A stretch of 64,000 nt of DNA. Origin: Pseudorhodoferax aquiterrae (GTDB taxonomy: Bacteria > Pseudomonadota > Gammaproteobacteria > Burkholderiales > Burkholderiaceae_C). The position numbers and the translations under genes are program-made. The notes below the pieces were generated by a model. That model was not told the DNA's origin, ran no database searches, and saw only the letters and a list, made by a program, of their open reading frames with translations. Shown here piece after piece: positions 11,306 to 20,068 of the stretch; the first letter of the stretch is position 1, and the number at the start of each line of letters is the position of its first letter. The stretch lies in the NCBI RefSeq assembly GCF_014652235.1, contig NZ_BMYK01000025.1:32509-96508 (forward strand), written 5' to 3'.

Positions 11306-13018
11306 TCAGCGCGCCGTTGCGGCTTCGGGCTCCGCGGCCACATTGTCCGCGCCGCGCGTGCCACGCTGCAGTCCGGACAAGATGGCCTTGAGCGAGGCCG
11401 ACACGATGTTCGCATCGATGCCCACGCCGAACAGGGTGCGGCCATCGTCCACGCGCAGTTCGAGGTAGGCCACGGCCTTGGCGTTGGCGCCGGCACCGAT
11501 GGCGTGCTCGTGGTAGTCCATCACGCGCACGCTGCGGCCCGTGGCCTGCTGCAAGCCGTCGACGAAGGCGTCGATCGGGCCGGTGCCGCGGCCCTGGACC
11601 CGCACCGCTTTGCCGCCGTAGACCAGGTCGGCCGAGAGCTCGACCTCGGTCGCGCCGTTGGCACCGCGCTGCTCGTGGAGACGATGCTGGGGTGCGGCCA
11701 CGTCGTGCAGGCCGTACTCCTTCTCGAACAGCGTCCAGAGGTCGTGCGCCGTGAGCTCCTTGCCCTCGGCGTCCATGACGCCCTGCACCACCTGGCTGAA
11801 CTCGATCTGCAGGCGGCGCGGCAACTCCAGGCCGAACTCGCTCTCGAGCAGGTAGGAGATGCCGCCCTTGCCCGACTGGCTGTTCACGCGGATCACGGCC
11901 TCGTAGGTGCGGCCGAGGTCCTTGGGGTCGATCGGCAGGTAGGGCACGTTCCAGACGTCGCCTTCCTTGCGTGCGGAGAAGACCTTCTTGATCGCGTCCT
12001 GGTGCGAGCCCGAGAACGAGGTGTAGACCAGGTCACCCACATAGGGATGGCGCGGGTGCACGGGCAGCTGGTTGCAGTGCTCGACCACGCGGCGGATCTC
12101 ATCGATTTCCGAGAAGTCCAGGCCCGGCGACACGCCTTGCGTGTAGAGGTTCAGCGCGACGTTGACCACGTCGAGGTTGCCGGTGCGCTCGCCATTGCCG
12201 AACAGGCAGCCTTCCAGGCGGTCGGCACCGGCCATCACGGCGAATTCGGCGGCCGCCGTGCCGGTGCCGCGGTCGTTGTGCGGGTGCACGGACAGCACGA
12301 TGGCATCGCGGCGCGCGAGGTTGCGGTGCATCCACTCGATCATGTCCGCGAAGATGTTGGGCGTGGAGTGCTCCACGGTGGACGGCAGGTTGATGATGCA
12401 CTTGCGCTCGGGCGTGGGCTGCCAGACTTCCGTCACGGCATCGACGACGCGCTTGGAGAACGCGAGCTCGGTGCCGGAGAACATCTCGGGCGAGTACTGG
12501 AAGGTCCACTGCGTTTCGGGCTGGCGCGCCGCCAGTTCCTGGAACAAGCGGGCCTGCGACGTGGCGAGCTCAACGATGCCGTCCTCGTCCGTGCCCAGCA
12601 CCACGCGGCGCATGATGGGTGCGCAGGCGTTGTACAGGTGAACGATGGCGCGCTTGGCGCCTTTCAGTGATTCGAAGGTGCGCTCGATGAGGTGCTCGCG
12701 CGCCTGGGTCAGCACCTGGATCGTGACGTCCTCGGGGATCAGGTCTTCCTCGATGAGCTTGCGCACGAAGTCGAACTCGGTCTGCGAGGCCGAGGGGAAG
12801 CCGACCTCGATCTCCTTGAAGCCGATCTTCACGAGCGCCTGGAACATCTGCAGCTTGCGCGCACCGTCCATGGGCTCGATCAGCGCCTGGTTGCCATCGC
12901 GCAGGTCGGTGGACAGCCAGATCGGCGCCTGGGTGATGACGGCATCGGGCCAGGTGCGGTCCGTCAGACGCACCGGTTGAAAGGCGGCGTACTTGCTGGC
13001 GGGGTTCTTCAACATCAT
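11306..13018 (-). CDS. leuA: 2-isopropylmalate synthase, LeuA type 2 (long) family
   Basis: The 570-residue protein is the long-form isopropylmalate synthase, as in actinobacteria and many proteobacteria. It shows [17 protein letters not shown] with catalytic Arg-Asp, [21 protein letters not shown], and [24 protein letters not shown] as the second signature. The C-terminal allosteric domain follows from about residue 430. It begins MM, with GAGGA at correct spacing before the first ATG. The gene sits downstream of a leucine-rich leader peptide and an attenuator hairpin, the clearest evidence that leucine supply controls it. Having two unlike LeuA enzymes in a row suggests different feedback sensitivity or a division between leucine and another alpha-keto acid chain extension; which one does what is not decidable here. 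Confidence 0.94.
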   Translation of the reverse strand: MMLKNPASKYAAFQPVRLTDRTWPDAVITQAPIWLSTDLRDGNQALIEPMDGARKLQMFQALVKIGFKEIEVGFPSASQTEFDFVRKLIEEDLIPEDVTIQVLTQAREHLIERTFESLKGAKRAIVHLYNACAPIMRRVVLGTDEDGIVELATSQARLFQELAARQPETQWTFQYSPEMFSGTELAFSKRVVDAVTEVWQPTPERKCIINLPSTVEHSTPNIFADMIEWMHRNLARRDAIVLSVHPHNDRGTGTAAAEFAVMAGADRLEGCLFGNGERTGNLDVVNVALNLYTQGVSPGLDFSEIDEIRRVVEHCNQLPVHPRHPYVGDLVYTSFSGSHQDAIKKVFSARKEGDVWNVPYLPIDPKDLGRTYEAVIRVNSQSGKGGISYLLESEFGLELPRRLQIEFSQVVQGVMDAEGKELTAHDLWTLFEKEYGLHDVAAPQHRLHEQRGANGATEVELSADLVYGGKAVRVQGRGTGPIDAFVDGLQQATGRSVRVMDYHEHAIGAGANAKAVAYLELRVDDGRTLFGVGIDANIVSASLKAILSGLQRGTRGADNVAAEPEAATAR

Positions 13019-13057
13019 GCGGATCCTCGAGAGTGGTCAAAAGGCACCAGCAAACCC

Positions 13058-13098
13058 AAAAAGAAAAACGGCCCGATGCTGGTGCAAACGGGCCGTTT
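13058..13098 (-). terminator. leu attenuator terminator hairpin
   Basis: On the minus strand AAACGGCCCG (13098-13089) pairs perfectly with CGGGCCGTTT (13075-13066) around a 13-base loop, followed by TTCTTTTT. It starts 20 bases after the stop of the leader peptide and ends 40 bases before leuA. A competing pair, ACGGGC (13135-13130) with GCCCGT (13093-13088), could act as antiterminator. The loop GCACCAGCA is also complementary to TGCTGGTGC just downstream (13052-13044). Confidence 0.85.
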
Positions 13099-13118
13099 CG
13101 ACAAAAGGTGCGCGCGCG

Positions 13119-13172
13119 CTACCGTCTCCGCCCGTGGGGGATGATTAGTAGGGCTAGCGCGAGCTTTTGCAT
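13119..13172 (-). CDS. leuL: Leucine operon leader peptide
   Basis: A 17-codon reading frame encodes MQKLALALLIIPHGRRR and stops at TAG. It has four leucines in six positions, three of them CTA, a codon that is rare in such G+C-rich genes, followed by two isoleucines. It stands immediately before a terminator hairpin and the two leuA genes, the arrangement of ribosome-mediated attenuation: with scarce charged leucyl-tRNA the ribosome should stall on the CTA codons and favour antitermination. There is no Shine-Dalgarno site; a TAGAGT hexamer ends seven bases before the ATG, so the leader may be translated from a leaderless transcript. The assignment comes directly from the sequence; the regulatory behaviour is inferred from well-known leu, trp and ilv leaders. 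Confidence 0.82.
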   Translation of the reverse strand: MQKLALALLIIPHGRRR

Positions 13173-13179
13173 GGCGCGC

Positions 13180-13188
13180 ACTCTAGCA
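13180..13188 (-). promoter_or_regulatory. Extended -10 promoter for leuL-leuA-leuA
   Basis: The minus strand reads TGC-TAGAGT, an extended -10 form, ending seven bases before the leuL ATG. It lies just after the end of pssA. No good -35 box is visible, which extended -10 promoters tolerate. Confidence 0.45.
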
Positions 13189-13220
13189 CAGATGCGCGCG
13201 GCGCTGCGCGAGCGGCTGTC

Positions 13221-14036
13221 TCATTTGTGCAGGCCGCGCTCGTCGGGCTCGTCGGTCGAGGTGCTGATCACACTGGTCGGCCGGCCCTTGGCCTTGCGCC
13301 AGGCGTAAACGGCATAGCCGCTGAGCCCGTACAGCACGAACAGGCCGAACATCACGATGGGCGGGTGGATGTTGACGATGGCGATGCCCAGCGCGATCAG
13401 CACGATCACGACGAAGGGCACGCTCTTTTTCATCTGCACGTCCTTGAAGCTGTAGAACGGCACATTGGTCACCATGGTCAGGCCCGCATACAGCGCGAGC
13501 ACGAACATGATCCAGGTCACGTCGGCGCGCGGGATCTCAAGTTCGGTCATGAGCCAGATGAAGCCTGTGACGAGGGCCGCCGCTGCCGGCGACGGCAGGC
13601 CCTGGAACCAGCGCTTGTCGACCACGCCGGTGTTGACGTTGAAGCGCGCCAGGCGCAGCGCGGCGCAGGCACAGTAGACGAAGGCCGCGATCCAGCCCCA
13701 GCGCCCGGCCTCGCGCAGCGTCCATTCGTAGGCGATCAGGGCCGGTGCGGCGCCGAAGGACACCATGTCGGACAGCGAGTCCATCTGCTCGCCAAAGGCG
13801 CTTTGGGTGTTGGTCATGCGCGCCACGCGGCCGTCCAGGCTGTCCAGCACCATGGCGCAGAACACGCCGACCGCTGCCAGGTCGAAGCGATTGTTCATGG
13901 CCATCACGACGGCATAGAAACCACCGAACAGGGCCGCCAGCGTGAACAGGTTCGGCAGGACGTAGATGCCCTTGCGCCGCTTGCGCGGCATGGGCTCGTC
14001 CTGAACCACCAGCGCGGATTCATTGCCATCATGCAT
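13221..14036 (-). CDS. pssA: CDP-diacylglycerol--serine O-phosphatidyltransferase
   Basis: The 271-residue integral membrane enzyme makes phosphatidylserine from CDP-diacylglycerol and serine, the first step to phosphatidylethanolamine. The CDP-alcohol phosphatidyltransferase motif is exact: DGRVARMTNTQSAFGEQMDS then LSD, i.e. DG-x2-AR-x8-G-x3-D-x3-D. About eight hydrophobic segments follow each other, first around VLPNLFTLAALFGGFYAVVM. ATG 14036 (MHDGNES) is preferred; a GTG at 14063 would add nine residues and overlap the ilvC terminator region. Its place between ilvC and leuA is a known Burkholderiales arrangement with no obvious metabolic reason. Confidence 0.93.
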   Translation of the reverse strand: MHDGNESALVVQDEPMPRKRRKGIYVLPNLFTLAALFGGFYAVVMAMNNRFDLAAVGVFCAMVLDSLDGRVARMTNTQSAFGEQMDSLSDMVSFGAAPALIAYEWTLREAGRWGWIAAFVYCACAALRLARFNVNTGVVDKRWFQGLPSPAAAALVTGFIWLMTELEIPRADVTWIMFVLALYAGLTMVTNVPFYSFKDVQMKKSVPFVVIVLIALGIAIVNIHPPIVMFGLFVLYGLSGYAVYAWRKAKGRPTSVISTSTDEPDERGLHK

Positions 14037-14068
14037 AGGGCCGCAAGTGTAGTGGACGGCCACGCATG

Positions 14069-14091
14069 AAAAAGGCCACCGAAGTGGCCTT
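14069..14091 (-). terminator. Terminator after ilvC
   Basis: On the minus strand AAGGCCAC and GTGGCCTT form an 8-bp stem closed by a TTCG tetraloop, followed directly by TTT. It begins 21 bases after the ilvC stop and should end most ilvBHC transcripts before pssA. Confidence 0.85.
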
Positions 14092-14112
14092 GCGAGACGC
14101 GTGCAATCGCGC

Positions 14113-15147
<1,035 letters not shown>

Positions 15148-15231
15148 TCAGGCGAATTGCCGACGGCAGCCTCGCAATGTCGCGATCCGCCCACGCCGAG
15201 CCTGCCAGCAGGCGCGCGCGGATGCGTGATG

Positions 15232-15723
15232 TCAGACGCGCAGGATGCGCTCGCCGCGGCCGATGCCGCTGGCGCCGGTGCGCACGGTCTCCAGGATGGC
15301 GCTGCGCTCGATGGCTTCGAGGAAGGCGTCGTTCTTGCCCTGGTCGCCGGTGAGCTCGATGGTGTAGCTCTTTTCGGTCACGTCGATGATGCGGCCGCGG
15401 AAGATGTCGGCCATGCGCTTCATCTCCTCGCGCTCCTTGCCGACCGCGCGCACCTTGACCATCATGAGCTCGCGCTCGGTGTAGGCGCCCTCGGTCAGGT
15501 CGACGACCTTGACGACCTCGATGAGCCGGTTCAGGTGTTTGGTGATCTGCTCGATCACGTCGTCCGAACCCGTGGTCTGGATGGTCATGCGCGACAGGCT
15601 GGCGTCCTCGGTCGGCGCCACGGTCAGCGATTCGATGTTGTAGCCGCGGGCCGAAAACAGGCCGACGACGCGGGAAAGTGCGCCGGCTTCGTTCTCCAGC
15701 AGCACTGCGATGATGTGTTTCAT
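15232..15723 (-). CDS. ilvH: Acetolactate synthase small (regulatory) subunit
   Basis: The 163-residue protein is the regulatory partner of IlvB. It has an N-terminal ACT domain (residues 1-75) starting MKHIIAVLLENEAGALSRVV, with GLFSARGYNIESLTVAPTED as the valine-binding region, and a C-terminal ALS_ss domain (about 85-160). It confers valine feedback and full activity on the large subunit. ATG 15723 is chosen over an upstream in-frame start because relatives begin MKHII and AGAGGA lies at proper spacing. A 122-bp gap with an 8-bp hairpin separates it from ilvB. Confidence 0.97.
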   Translation of the reverse strand: MKHIIAVLLENEAGALSRVVGLFSARGYNIESLTVAPTEDASLSRMTIQTTGSDDVIEQITKHLNRLIEVVKVVDLTEGAYTERELMMVKVRAVGKEREEMKRMADIFRGRIIDVTEKSYTIELTGDQGKNDAFLEAIERSAILETVRTGASGIGRGERILRV

Positions 15724-15753
15724 GGATGCAGATTCCTCTTTTCGCCGCCCTCC

Positions 15754-15775
15754 CCCGCGCACGGTAATGCGCGGG
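15754..15775. other. Stem-loop in the ilvB-ilvH gap
   Basis: CCCGCGCA and TGCGCGGG form a perfect 8-bp stem with a six-base loop. There is no T-tract, so it is more likely an RNA processing or stability element than a terminator. Its role is unknown. Confidence 0.45.
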
Positions 15776-15845
15776 CTCGGCGGGCAATAGATTCGTCGTT
15801 TGAAAAAGTGGTCGCGCCTGCGCAGCAGGCCGACTTATCGCCTGG

Positions 15846-17633
15846 TCAAAGGTCTTCCGAGCCCAGCAGCATCTCGGTGATGCCCTTACCGGCCTGGACC
15901 ATGGGGAACACGTTCTCCGTCGGGTCGGTCCGGAAGTCCATGAACACCGTGCGGTCCTTGAGCTTGCGCGCCTCGCGCAGCGCCGGTTCCACGTCCTGCG
16001 CGCGCTCGATCAGCATGCCCACGTGGCCGTAGGCCTCGGCCAGCTTCACGAAGTTGGGCAGCGCATCCATGTAGCTGCTGCTGTAGCGGCTGGAGTACTC
16101 GATCTCCTGCCACTGGCGCACCATGCCCAGGTAGCGGTTGTTGAGCGAGAGGATCTTGATCGGCGTGTTGTACTGCAGGCAGGTCGAGAGTTCCTGGATG
16201 CACATCTGCACCGAGCCTTCGCCCGTGACGCAGAACACCTCGGCCTCGGGCTTGGCGAGCTTGATGCCCATGGCATAGGGAATGCCCACGCCCATGGTTC
16301 CGAGCCCCCCCGAATTGATCCAGCGGCGCGGCTCGTCGAAACGGTAGTACTGCGCGGCCCACATCTGGTGTTGGCCGACGTCGGAGGTGACGTAGGTTTC
16401 CACGTCCTTGGTCATGTTCCACAGCGTCTCGATGACGAACTGCGGCTTGATGACGTCGGTGGCGCCACGGTTGTACTTGAGGCAGTCGCGCTTGCGCCAG
16501 ACCTCGATCTGTTCCCACCAGCTGGCCAGCGCGCCGCTGTCGGGCTTGGTCTCGGACTCGCGGATCATGGCGATCAGCTCGGTCAGCACGTCCTTGACAT
16601 CGCCCACGATGGGAATGTCCACGCGCACGCGCTTGGAGATGCTCGACGGGTCGATGTCGATGTGGATGATCTTGCGTTCGTTCTGCGCGAAGTGCTTGGG
16701 GTTGCCGATCACGCGGTCGTCGAAGCGCGCGCCCACGGCCAGCAGCACGTCGCAGTTCTGCATCGCGTTGTTGGCTTCCAGCGTGCCGTGCATGCCCAGC
16801 ATGCCCAGGAACTTGCGGTCCGATGCCGGGTAGGCGCCCAGGCCCATCAGCGTGTTCGTGACGGGGTAGCCCAGCATGTCGACCAGCGTGCGCAGTTCGT
16901 TGGTCGCGTTGGACAGCAGCACGCCGCCGCCGGTGTAGATGTAAGGACGCTTGGCCGTCAGCAGCAGCTGCAAGGCCTTGCGGATCTGGCCGCCGTGGCC
17001 CTTGCGCACGGGGTTGTACGAGCGCATCTCCACGGTTTCGGGATAGCCGCTGTACAGCGCCTTCTTGAACGAGACGTCCTTGGGGATGTCGACCACGACC
17101 GGGCCGGGCCGCCCGGTGCGCGCGATGTGGAAGGCCTTCTTGACCGTCGCGGCTAGATCGCGCACGTCCTTGACCAGGAAGTTGTGCTTGACGATGGGGC
17201 GCGTGATGCCGACCGTGTCGCACTCCTGGAAGGCATCGAGGCCGATCGCCGGCGTCGGTACCTGGCCCGTGATGATCACCATCGGGATGCTGTCCATGTA
17301 GGCCGTGGCGATGCCGGTCACGGCATTGGTCACGCCAGGGCCCGAGGTCACGAGGGCGACGCCCACGTCGCCCGTGGCGCGTGCATAGCCGTCGGCCGCA
17401 TGCACGGCGGCCTGCTCATGGCGCACCAGGATGTGCTGGATGCTGTCCTGTTTGTAGAAGGCGTCGTAGATGTAGAGCACCGCGCCACCGGGGTAGCCCC
17501 AGACGTGCTTGACGTTCTCGGCCTGCAGGGCCTTGACGAGGATTTCGGCGCCCATGAGTTCCTGGGGGCCGGATTGCGCGAGCGGGGAGGATGCGGCGGC
17601 GGCCGACTTCATTTCGGCTTTGGAGATTTCCAT
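15846..17633 (-). CDS. ilvB: Acetolactate synthase large (catalytic) subunit
   Basis: The 595-residue thiamine-diphosphate enzyme makes acetolactate or acetohydroxybutyrate. The N-terminal TPP domain contains GYPGGAVLYIYDAFY and the catalytic glutamate in RHEQAAVHAADGYARA; the central FAD-binding domain spans about 220-370; the C-terminal TPP domain has the GTMGVGIPYAMGIKLA and GEGSVQMCIQELSTCLQYN (GDG-like) metal-binding motif followed by NNRYLGMVRQWQE. The frame is open far upstream, but ATG 17633 (MEISKAEM) fits the family length. A 29-codon upstream frame (17636-17725) ends two bases before the ATG; it is not rich in branched-chain residues. The gene is divergent from the ECF sigma gene. 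Confidence 0.96.
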   Translation of the reverse strand: MEISKAEMKSAAAASSPLAQSGPQELMGAEILVKALQAENVKHVWGYPGGAVLYIYDAFYKQDSIQHILVRHEQAAVHAADGYARATGDVGVALVTSGPGVTNAVTGIATAYMDSIPMVIITGQVPTPAIGLDAFQECDTVGITRPIVKHNFLVKDVRDLAATVKKAFHIARTGRPGPVVVDIPKDVSFKKALYSGYPETVEMRSYNPVRKGHGGQIRKALQLLLTAKRPYIYTGGGVLLSNATNELRTLVDMLGYPVTNTLMGLGAYPASDRKFLGMLGMHGTLEANNAMQNCDVLLAVGARFDDRVIGNPKHFAQNERKIIHIDIDPSSISKRVRVDIPIVGDVKDVLTELIAMIRESETKPDSGALASWWEQIEVWRKRDCLKYNRGATDVIKPQFVIETLWNMTKDVETYVTSDVGQHQMWAAQYYRFDEPRRWINSGGLGTMGVGIPYAMGIKLAKPEAEVFCVTGEGSVQMCIQELSTCLQYNTPIKILSLNNRYLGMVRQWQEIEYSSRYSSSYMDALPNFVKLAEAYGHVGMLIERAQDVEPALREARKLKDRTVFMDFRTDPTENVFPMVQAGKGITEMLLGSEDL

Positions 17634-17879
17634 GATCAACCTTTGCGAATTTCTCTGACGAAATACCTTGGGTGCCCCTTCGCGCCCTCTTGTGAAGAGC
17701 CGTCGGGACTTAAGGCCAGGACCATGGGCGAGATGCTTGCAACGCCGGATCGTGGCCCGTTTGCTTTTTTGACGAGCGCGGGGATTATCAACGATTTTTC
17801 GGGCCATCCTGCGTCGATGCCATAATCTTTGGCTTTCCTCGCGGCCCCTCCGCGATTGCGCAGCCTCACCACAGTCGTC

Positions 17880-18446
17880 TTGGCCACCGACAAAGAACTG
17901 TCCGACTTCCTCAAAGAGGTGGAGAAACGCGCTTTCAAGCGTTGCCTCTACCACGTGCGCAACGAGGAAGCTGCGCTCGACATCGTGCAGGACAGCATGA
18001 TGAAGCTTGCCGAGCACTACGGCGACAAGCCGCCGGGCGAACTGCCCCTCTTGTTCCAGCGCATCCTGTCGAACTGCACACTGGACTGGTTCCGGCGCCA
18101 GAAGACGCGCAACGCCCTGTTTTCCAACCTCAGCGACTTCGAGTCGGCCGGCGAAGACGGCGATTTCGACCTGCTGGAAGCCTTGACGCCGCAGGACGGC
18201 AGGGAAGGTCACGAGAGCGCGGAGGACAGCACGCGCCGGGCACAGATCCTGCGGGAGATCGAAAGCGAGATCCAGAGACTGCCGGGACGTCAACGCGAGG
18301 CATTTTTGCTGCGTTACTGGGAAGAAATGGACGTCGCGGAGACGGCCGCTGCCATGGGCTGCTCCGAAGGGAGTGTCAAAACCCATTGCTCGCGTGCCGT
18401 CGCCAGCCTGAGTCGCGCCCTGACGGCCAAAGGAATCCACCTATGA
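17880..18446 (+). CDS. ECF-type RNA polymerase sigma factor
   Basis: The 188-residue protein has the two-domain architecture of ECF sigma factors: sigma-2 (about 5-75, with AALDIVQDSMMKLAEHY and LLFQRILSNCTLDWFRRQK for -10 recognition) and sigma-4 (about 130-185, LPGRQREAFLLRYWEEMDVA then MGCSEGSVKTHCSRA as helix-turn-helix). The start is a TTG at 17880, since relatives begin (M)ATDKELSDFLK; another TTG at 17829 would add 17 residues that look non-coding and lie next to a CATAAT -10-like hexamer. It overlaps the next gene by ATGA, whose product has the topology of an anti-sigma factor. Its regulon is unknown. Confidence 0.9.
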   Translation: MATDKELSDFLKEVEKRAFKRCLYHVRNEEAALDIVQDSMMKLAEHYGDKPPGELPLLFQRILSNCTLDWFRRQKTRNALFSNLSDFESAGEDGDFDLLEALTPQDGREGHESAEDSTRRAQILREIESEIQRLPGRQREAFLLRYWEEMDVAETAAAMGCSEGSVKTHCSRAVASLSRALTAKGIHL

Positions 18447-18889
18447 AGCAAGCACCTTCCATCACCATGTCGACCGACCGCCTCGGCAGCTTGATTGCGG
18501 GCCGTCTGTCGGAATCCTGCACCAATCTGGACCACGACATCGCGGAGCGTCTGCGCGTGGCCCGGCAGCAAGCCGTGGCGCGTCGCAAGGTGGCGGCGTT
18601 CGCGCCGGCGGTGAGCACGGTGAGCAGCGTGCGGTCGGGGCGCGCAGGCGCGCTCCAATTGGGTGGACAGGATGAGCCCGGGCTGTGGGCCCGGCTGGGT
18701 GCCATGCTGCCGTTGCTGGCTCTGGTGGCCGGGCTGCTGGCCATTTACGTCGTGCAGAACGACAACCGCGCCAGCGAACTGGCTGAAGTCGACGCCGCAT
18801 TGCTCACCGACACCTTGCCGACCGACGCCTACACGGACCCCGGCTTCCTGCAGTTCCTCAAGACTGGTGACAACGCACCGCAAAACTGA
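18443..18889 (+). CDS. DUF3619 family single-pass membrane protein, possible anti-sigma factor
   Basis: The 148-residue protein has a cytoplasmic N-terminal part (about 1-85), one transmembrane segment (LGAMLPLLALVAGLLAIYVV, about 88-107) and a short acidic periplasmic tail. The N-terminal DHDIAERLRVARQQAV block is typical of DUF3619. No activity is known for this family. Its start overlaps the stop of the ECF sigma gene, and the layout of soluble sigma-facing domain plus one membrane span matches many anti-sigma factors, although no zinc-binding HxxxCxxC motif is present. The anti-sigma role is therefore an inference from gene order and topology. Confidence 0.8.
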   Translation: MKQAPSITMSTDRLGSLIAGRLSESCTNLDHDIAERLRVARQQAVARRKVAAFAPAVSTVSSVRSGRAGALQLGGQDEPGLWARLGAMLPLLALVAGLLAIYVVQNDNRASELAEVDAALLTDTLPTDAYTDPGFLQFLKTGDNAPQN

Positions 18890-19556
18890 CACGGGGCGTC
18901 CCGCTTTGCTCCCATCCCGCCCCATCCGCTGGTCCCGTGTCGCTGCAAGCGCAAGTCTGTGTTGCGCGGCGGCGCTGGCCTTTGCGCAGCCTGCCACCAA
19001 GGCCGCCAGCGGCCCGTCCACGGAGAAAGCCGAAGCGCCCAGTCCGCGCTGGGGGGGGCTGAGCAGCGCGCAGCGCCAGGCCCTCAAACCGCTGGGGCCG
19101 AGCTGGAACAGCCTTGGCGAAGGCCAGCGCCGCAAGTGGATTGCGCTGTCGCGTAACTTCGACAAGCTTCCGCCCGAAGAGCAGCAGAAGCTGCACCAGC
19201 GCATGCTTGAATGGGTCAAGCTCAGTGCCGCGGAGCGCAGCCGCGCGCGGCTGAACTTCGCGGAAACCGAACGCCTTGCCAGCGACGACAAGCAGGCCAA
19301 GTGGGAGGCCTACCAGGCGCTCAGCGAAGAGGAGCGTCGCAAACTGGCAGAACAGGCGCCGCGCCGCGCCCTGCCTGGCGCAGCCACAGCGGTCCGCCCG
19401 ATTCCGCGTCAACGCCTGGCCACCATGCCCGTTGCACCCGAGAATCAGCGCACCATGCCGCGCATCAGCACCGCCCCCCACCTGATCAATCCGCAGACCT
19501 TGCTGCCCCAGGTCGACGCCCACGCCACCGAGCCGGACACGGCCCCACACCAATGA
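18867..19556 (+). CDS. DUF3106 family exported protein
   Basis: The 229-residue product has a signal-like N-terminus (ASASLCCAAALAFAQP) and a helical, highly charged body. Two or three related segments follow: ALKPLGPSWNSLGEGQRRKW, LPPEEQQKLHQRMLEWVKLS and LASDDKQAKWEAYQALSEEE, with a W-x-L-S pattern shared between them. The C-terminal third is rich in Pro, Arg and Thr and looks disordered. GTG 18867 is used here, overlapping the previous gene by 23 bases; a TTG at 18906 is an alternative and would leave a shorter leader before the hydrophobic stretch. Function is unknown; the helical body recalls periplasmic stress or metal-sensing proteins such as the CpxP/Spy class, without motif proof. 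Confidence 0.75.
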   Translation: MTTHRKTDTGRPALLPSRPIRWSRVAASASLCCAAALAFAQPATKAASGPSTEKAEAPSPRWGGLSSAQRQALKPLGPSWNSLGEGQRRKWIALSRNFDKLPPEEQQKLHQRMLEWVKLSAAERSRARLNFAETERLASDDKQAKWEAYQALSEEERRKLAEQAPRRALPGAATAVRPIPRQRLATMPVAPENQRTMPRISTAPHLINPQTLLPQVDAHATEPDTAPHQ

Positions 19557-20068
19557 ACGCCGCGGGACCCGAGCCGGCCGCCCCCCTGCAGGCGCCCGGC
19601 CTGTGGCGCCGCATGGCCTGCTGGCTCTACGAAGGCATGCTGATGTTCGGCGTGGTCTTCATCGCCGGCTACCTGTTCGGCACGCTGAGCCAGACCCGCA
19701 ACGCGCTGGACAACCGCACGGGCCTGCAGGCCTTCCTGTTCGTGGTGTTCGGCATCTACTTCACCTGGTTCTGGTCCAAGGGCCAGACCTTGGCGATGAA
19801 GACCTGGCACATCCGCCTGGTCGACCGCGCGGGCCGCCCCGCCAGCCAGGCCAGGGCCTTCGTGCGCTACCTGCTGAGCTGGCTCTGGTTCCTGCCGCCG
19901 CTCGTGCTGATCGCACCGTTCCGGCTGCCGGCCGGCGAATCCTTCGTGCTGCTGCTGGGCTGGGTCGCGGTGTGGGCCATCGCCAGCCGCTTCCATCCCC
20001 AATCCCAGTTCTGGCATGACGCGCTGGCGGGCACCCGCCTGGTCACGGCCTTGCCCCGTACCCGATGA
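19553..20068 (+). CDS. RDD family membrane protein
   Basis: The 171-residue protein carries the RDD domain: GLWRRMACWLYEGML with the first Arg, three to four hydrophobic segments (for example LMFGVVFIAGYLFGTL and GLQAFLFVVFGIYFTWFW), KGQTLAMKTWHIRLVDRAG in the middle, and the closing FWHDALAGTRLV. In this copy the canonical aspartate of R-D-D is partly changed at the first site. RDD proteins are small integral membrane proteins; some are proposed Na+/H+ antiporters, most are uncharacterised. It overlaps both neighbours by ATGA, so it is firmly part of the five-gene sigma-factor operon. Confidence 0.87.
   Translation: MNAAGPEPAAPLQAPGLWRRMACWLYEGMLMFGVVFIAGYLFGTLSQTRNALDNRTGLQAFLFVVFGIYFTWFWSKGQTLAMKTWHIRLVDRAGRPASQARAFVRYLLSWLWFLPPLVLIAPFRLPAGESFVLLLGWVAVWAIASRFHPQSQFWHDALAGTRLVTALPRTR

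Noticed and set aside
15816-15830. GCCTGC-GCA-GCAGGC hairpin after ilvB as a terminator
   Set aside because: Only six base pairs, T-tract displaced by several bases, and ilvH and ilvC follow on the same strand and need readthrough.
17636-17938. 100-codon minus-strand frame between ilvB and the sigma gene
   Set aside because: Its first half is antisense to the sigma gene start and it has no family features; only the short 3' frame was kept as a weak observation.
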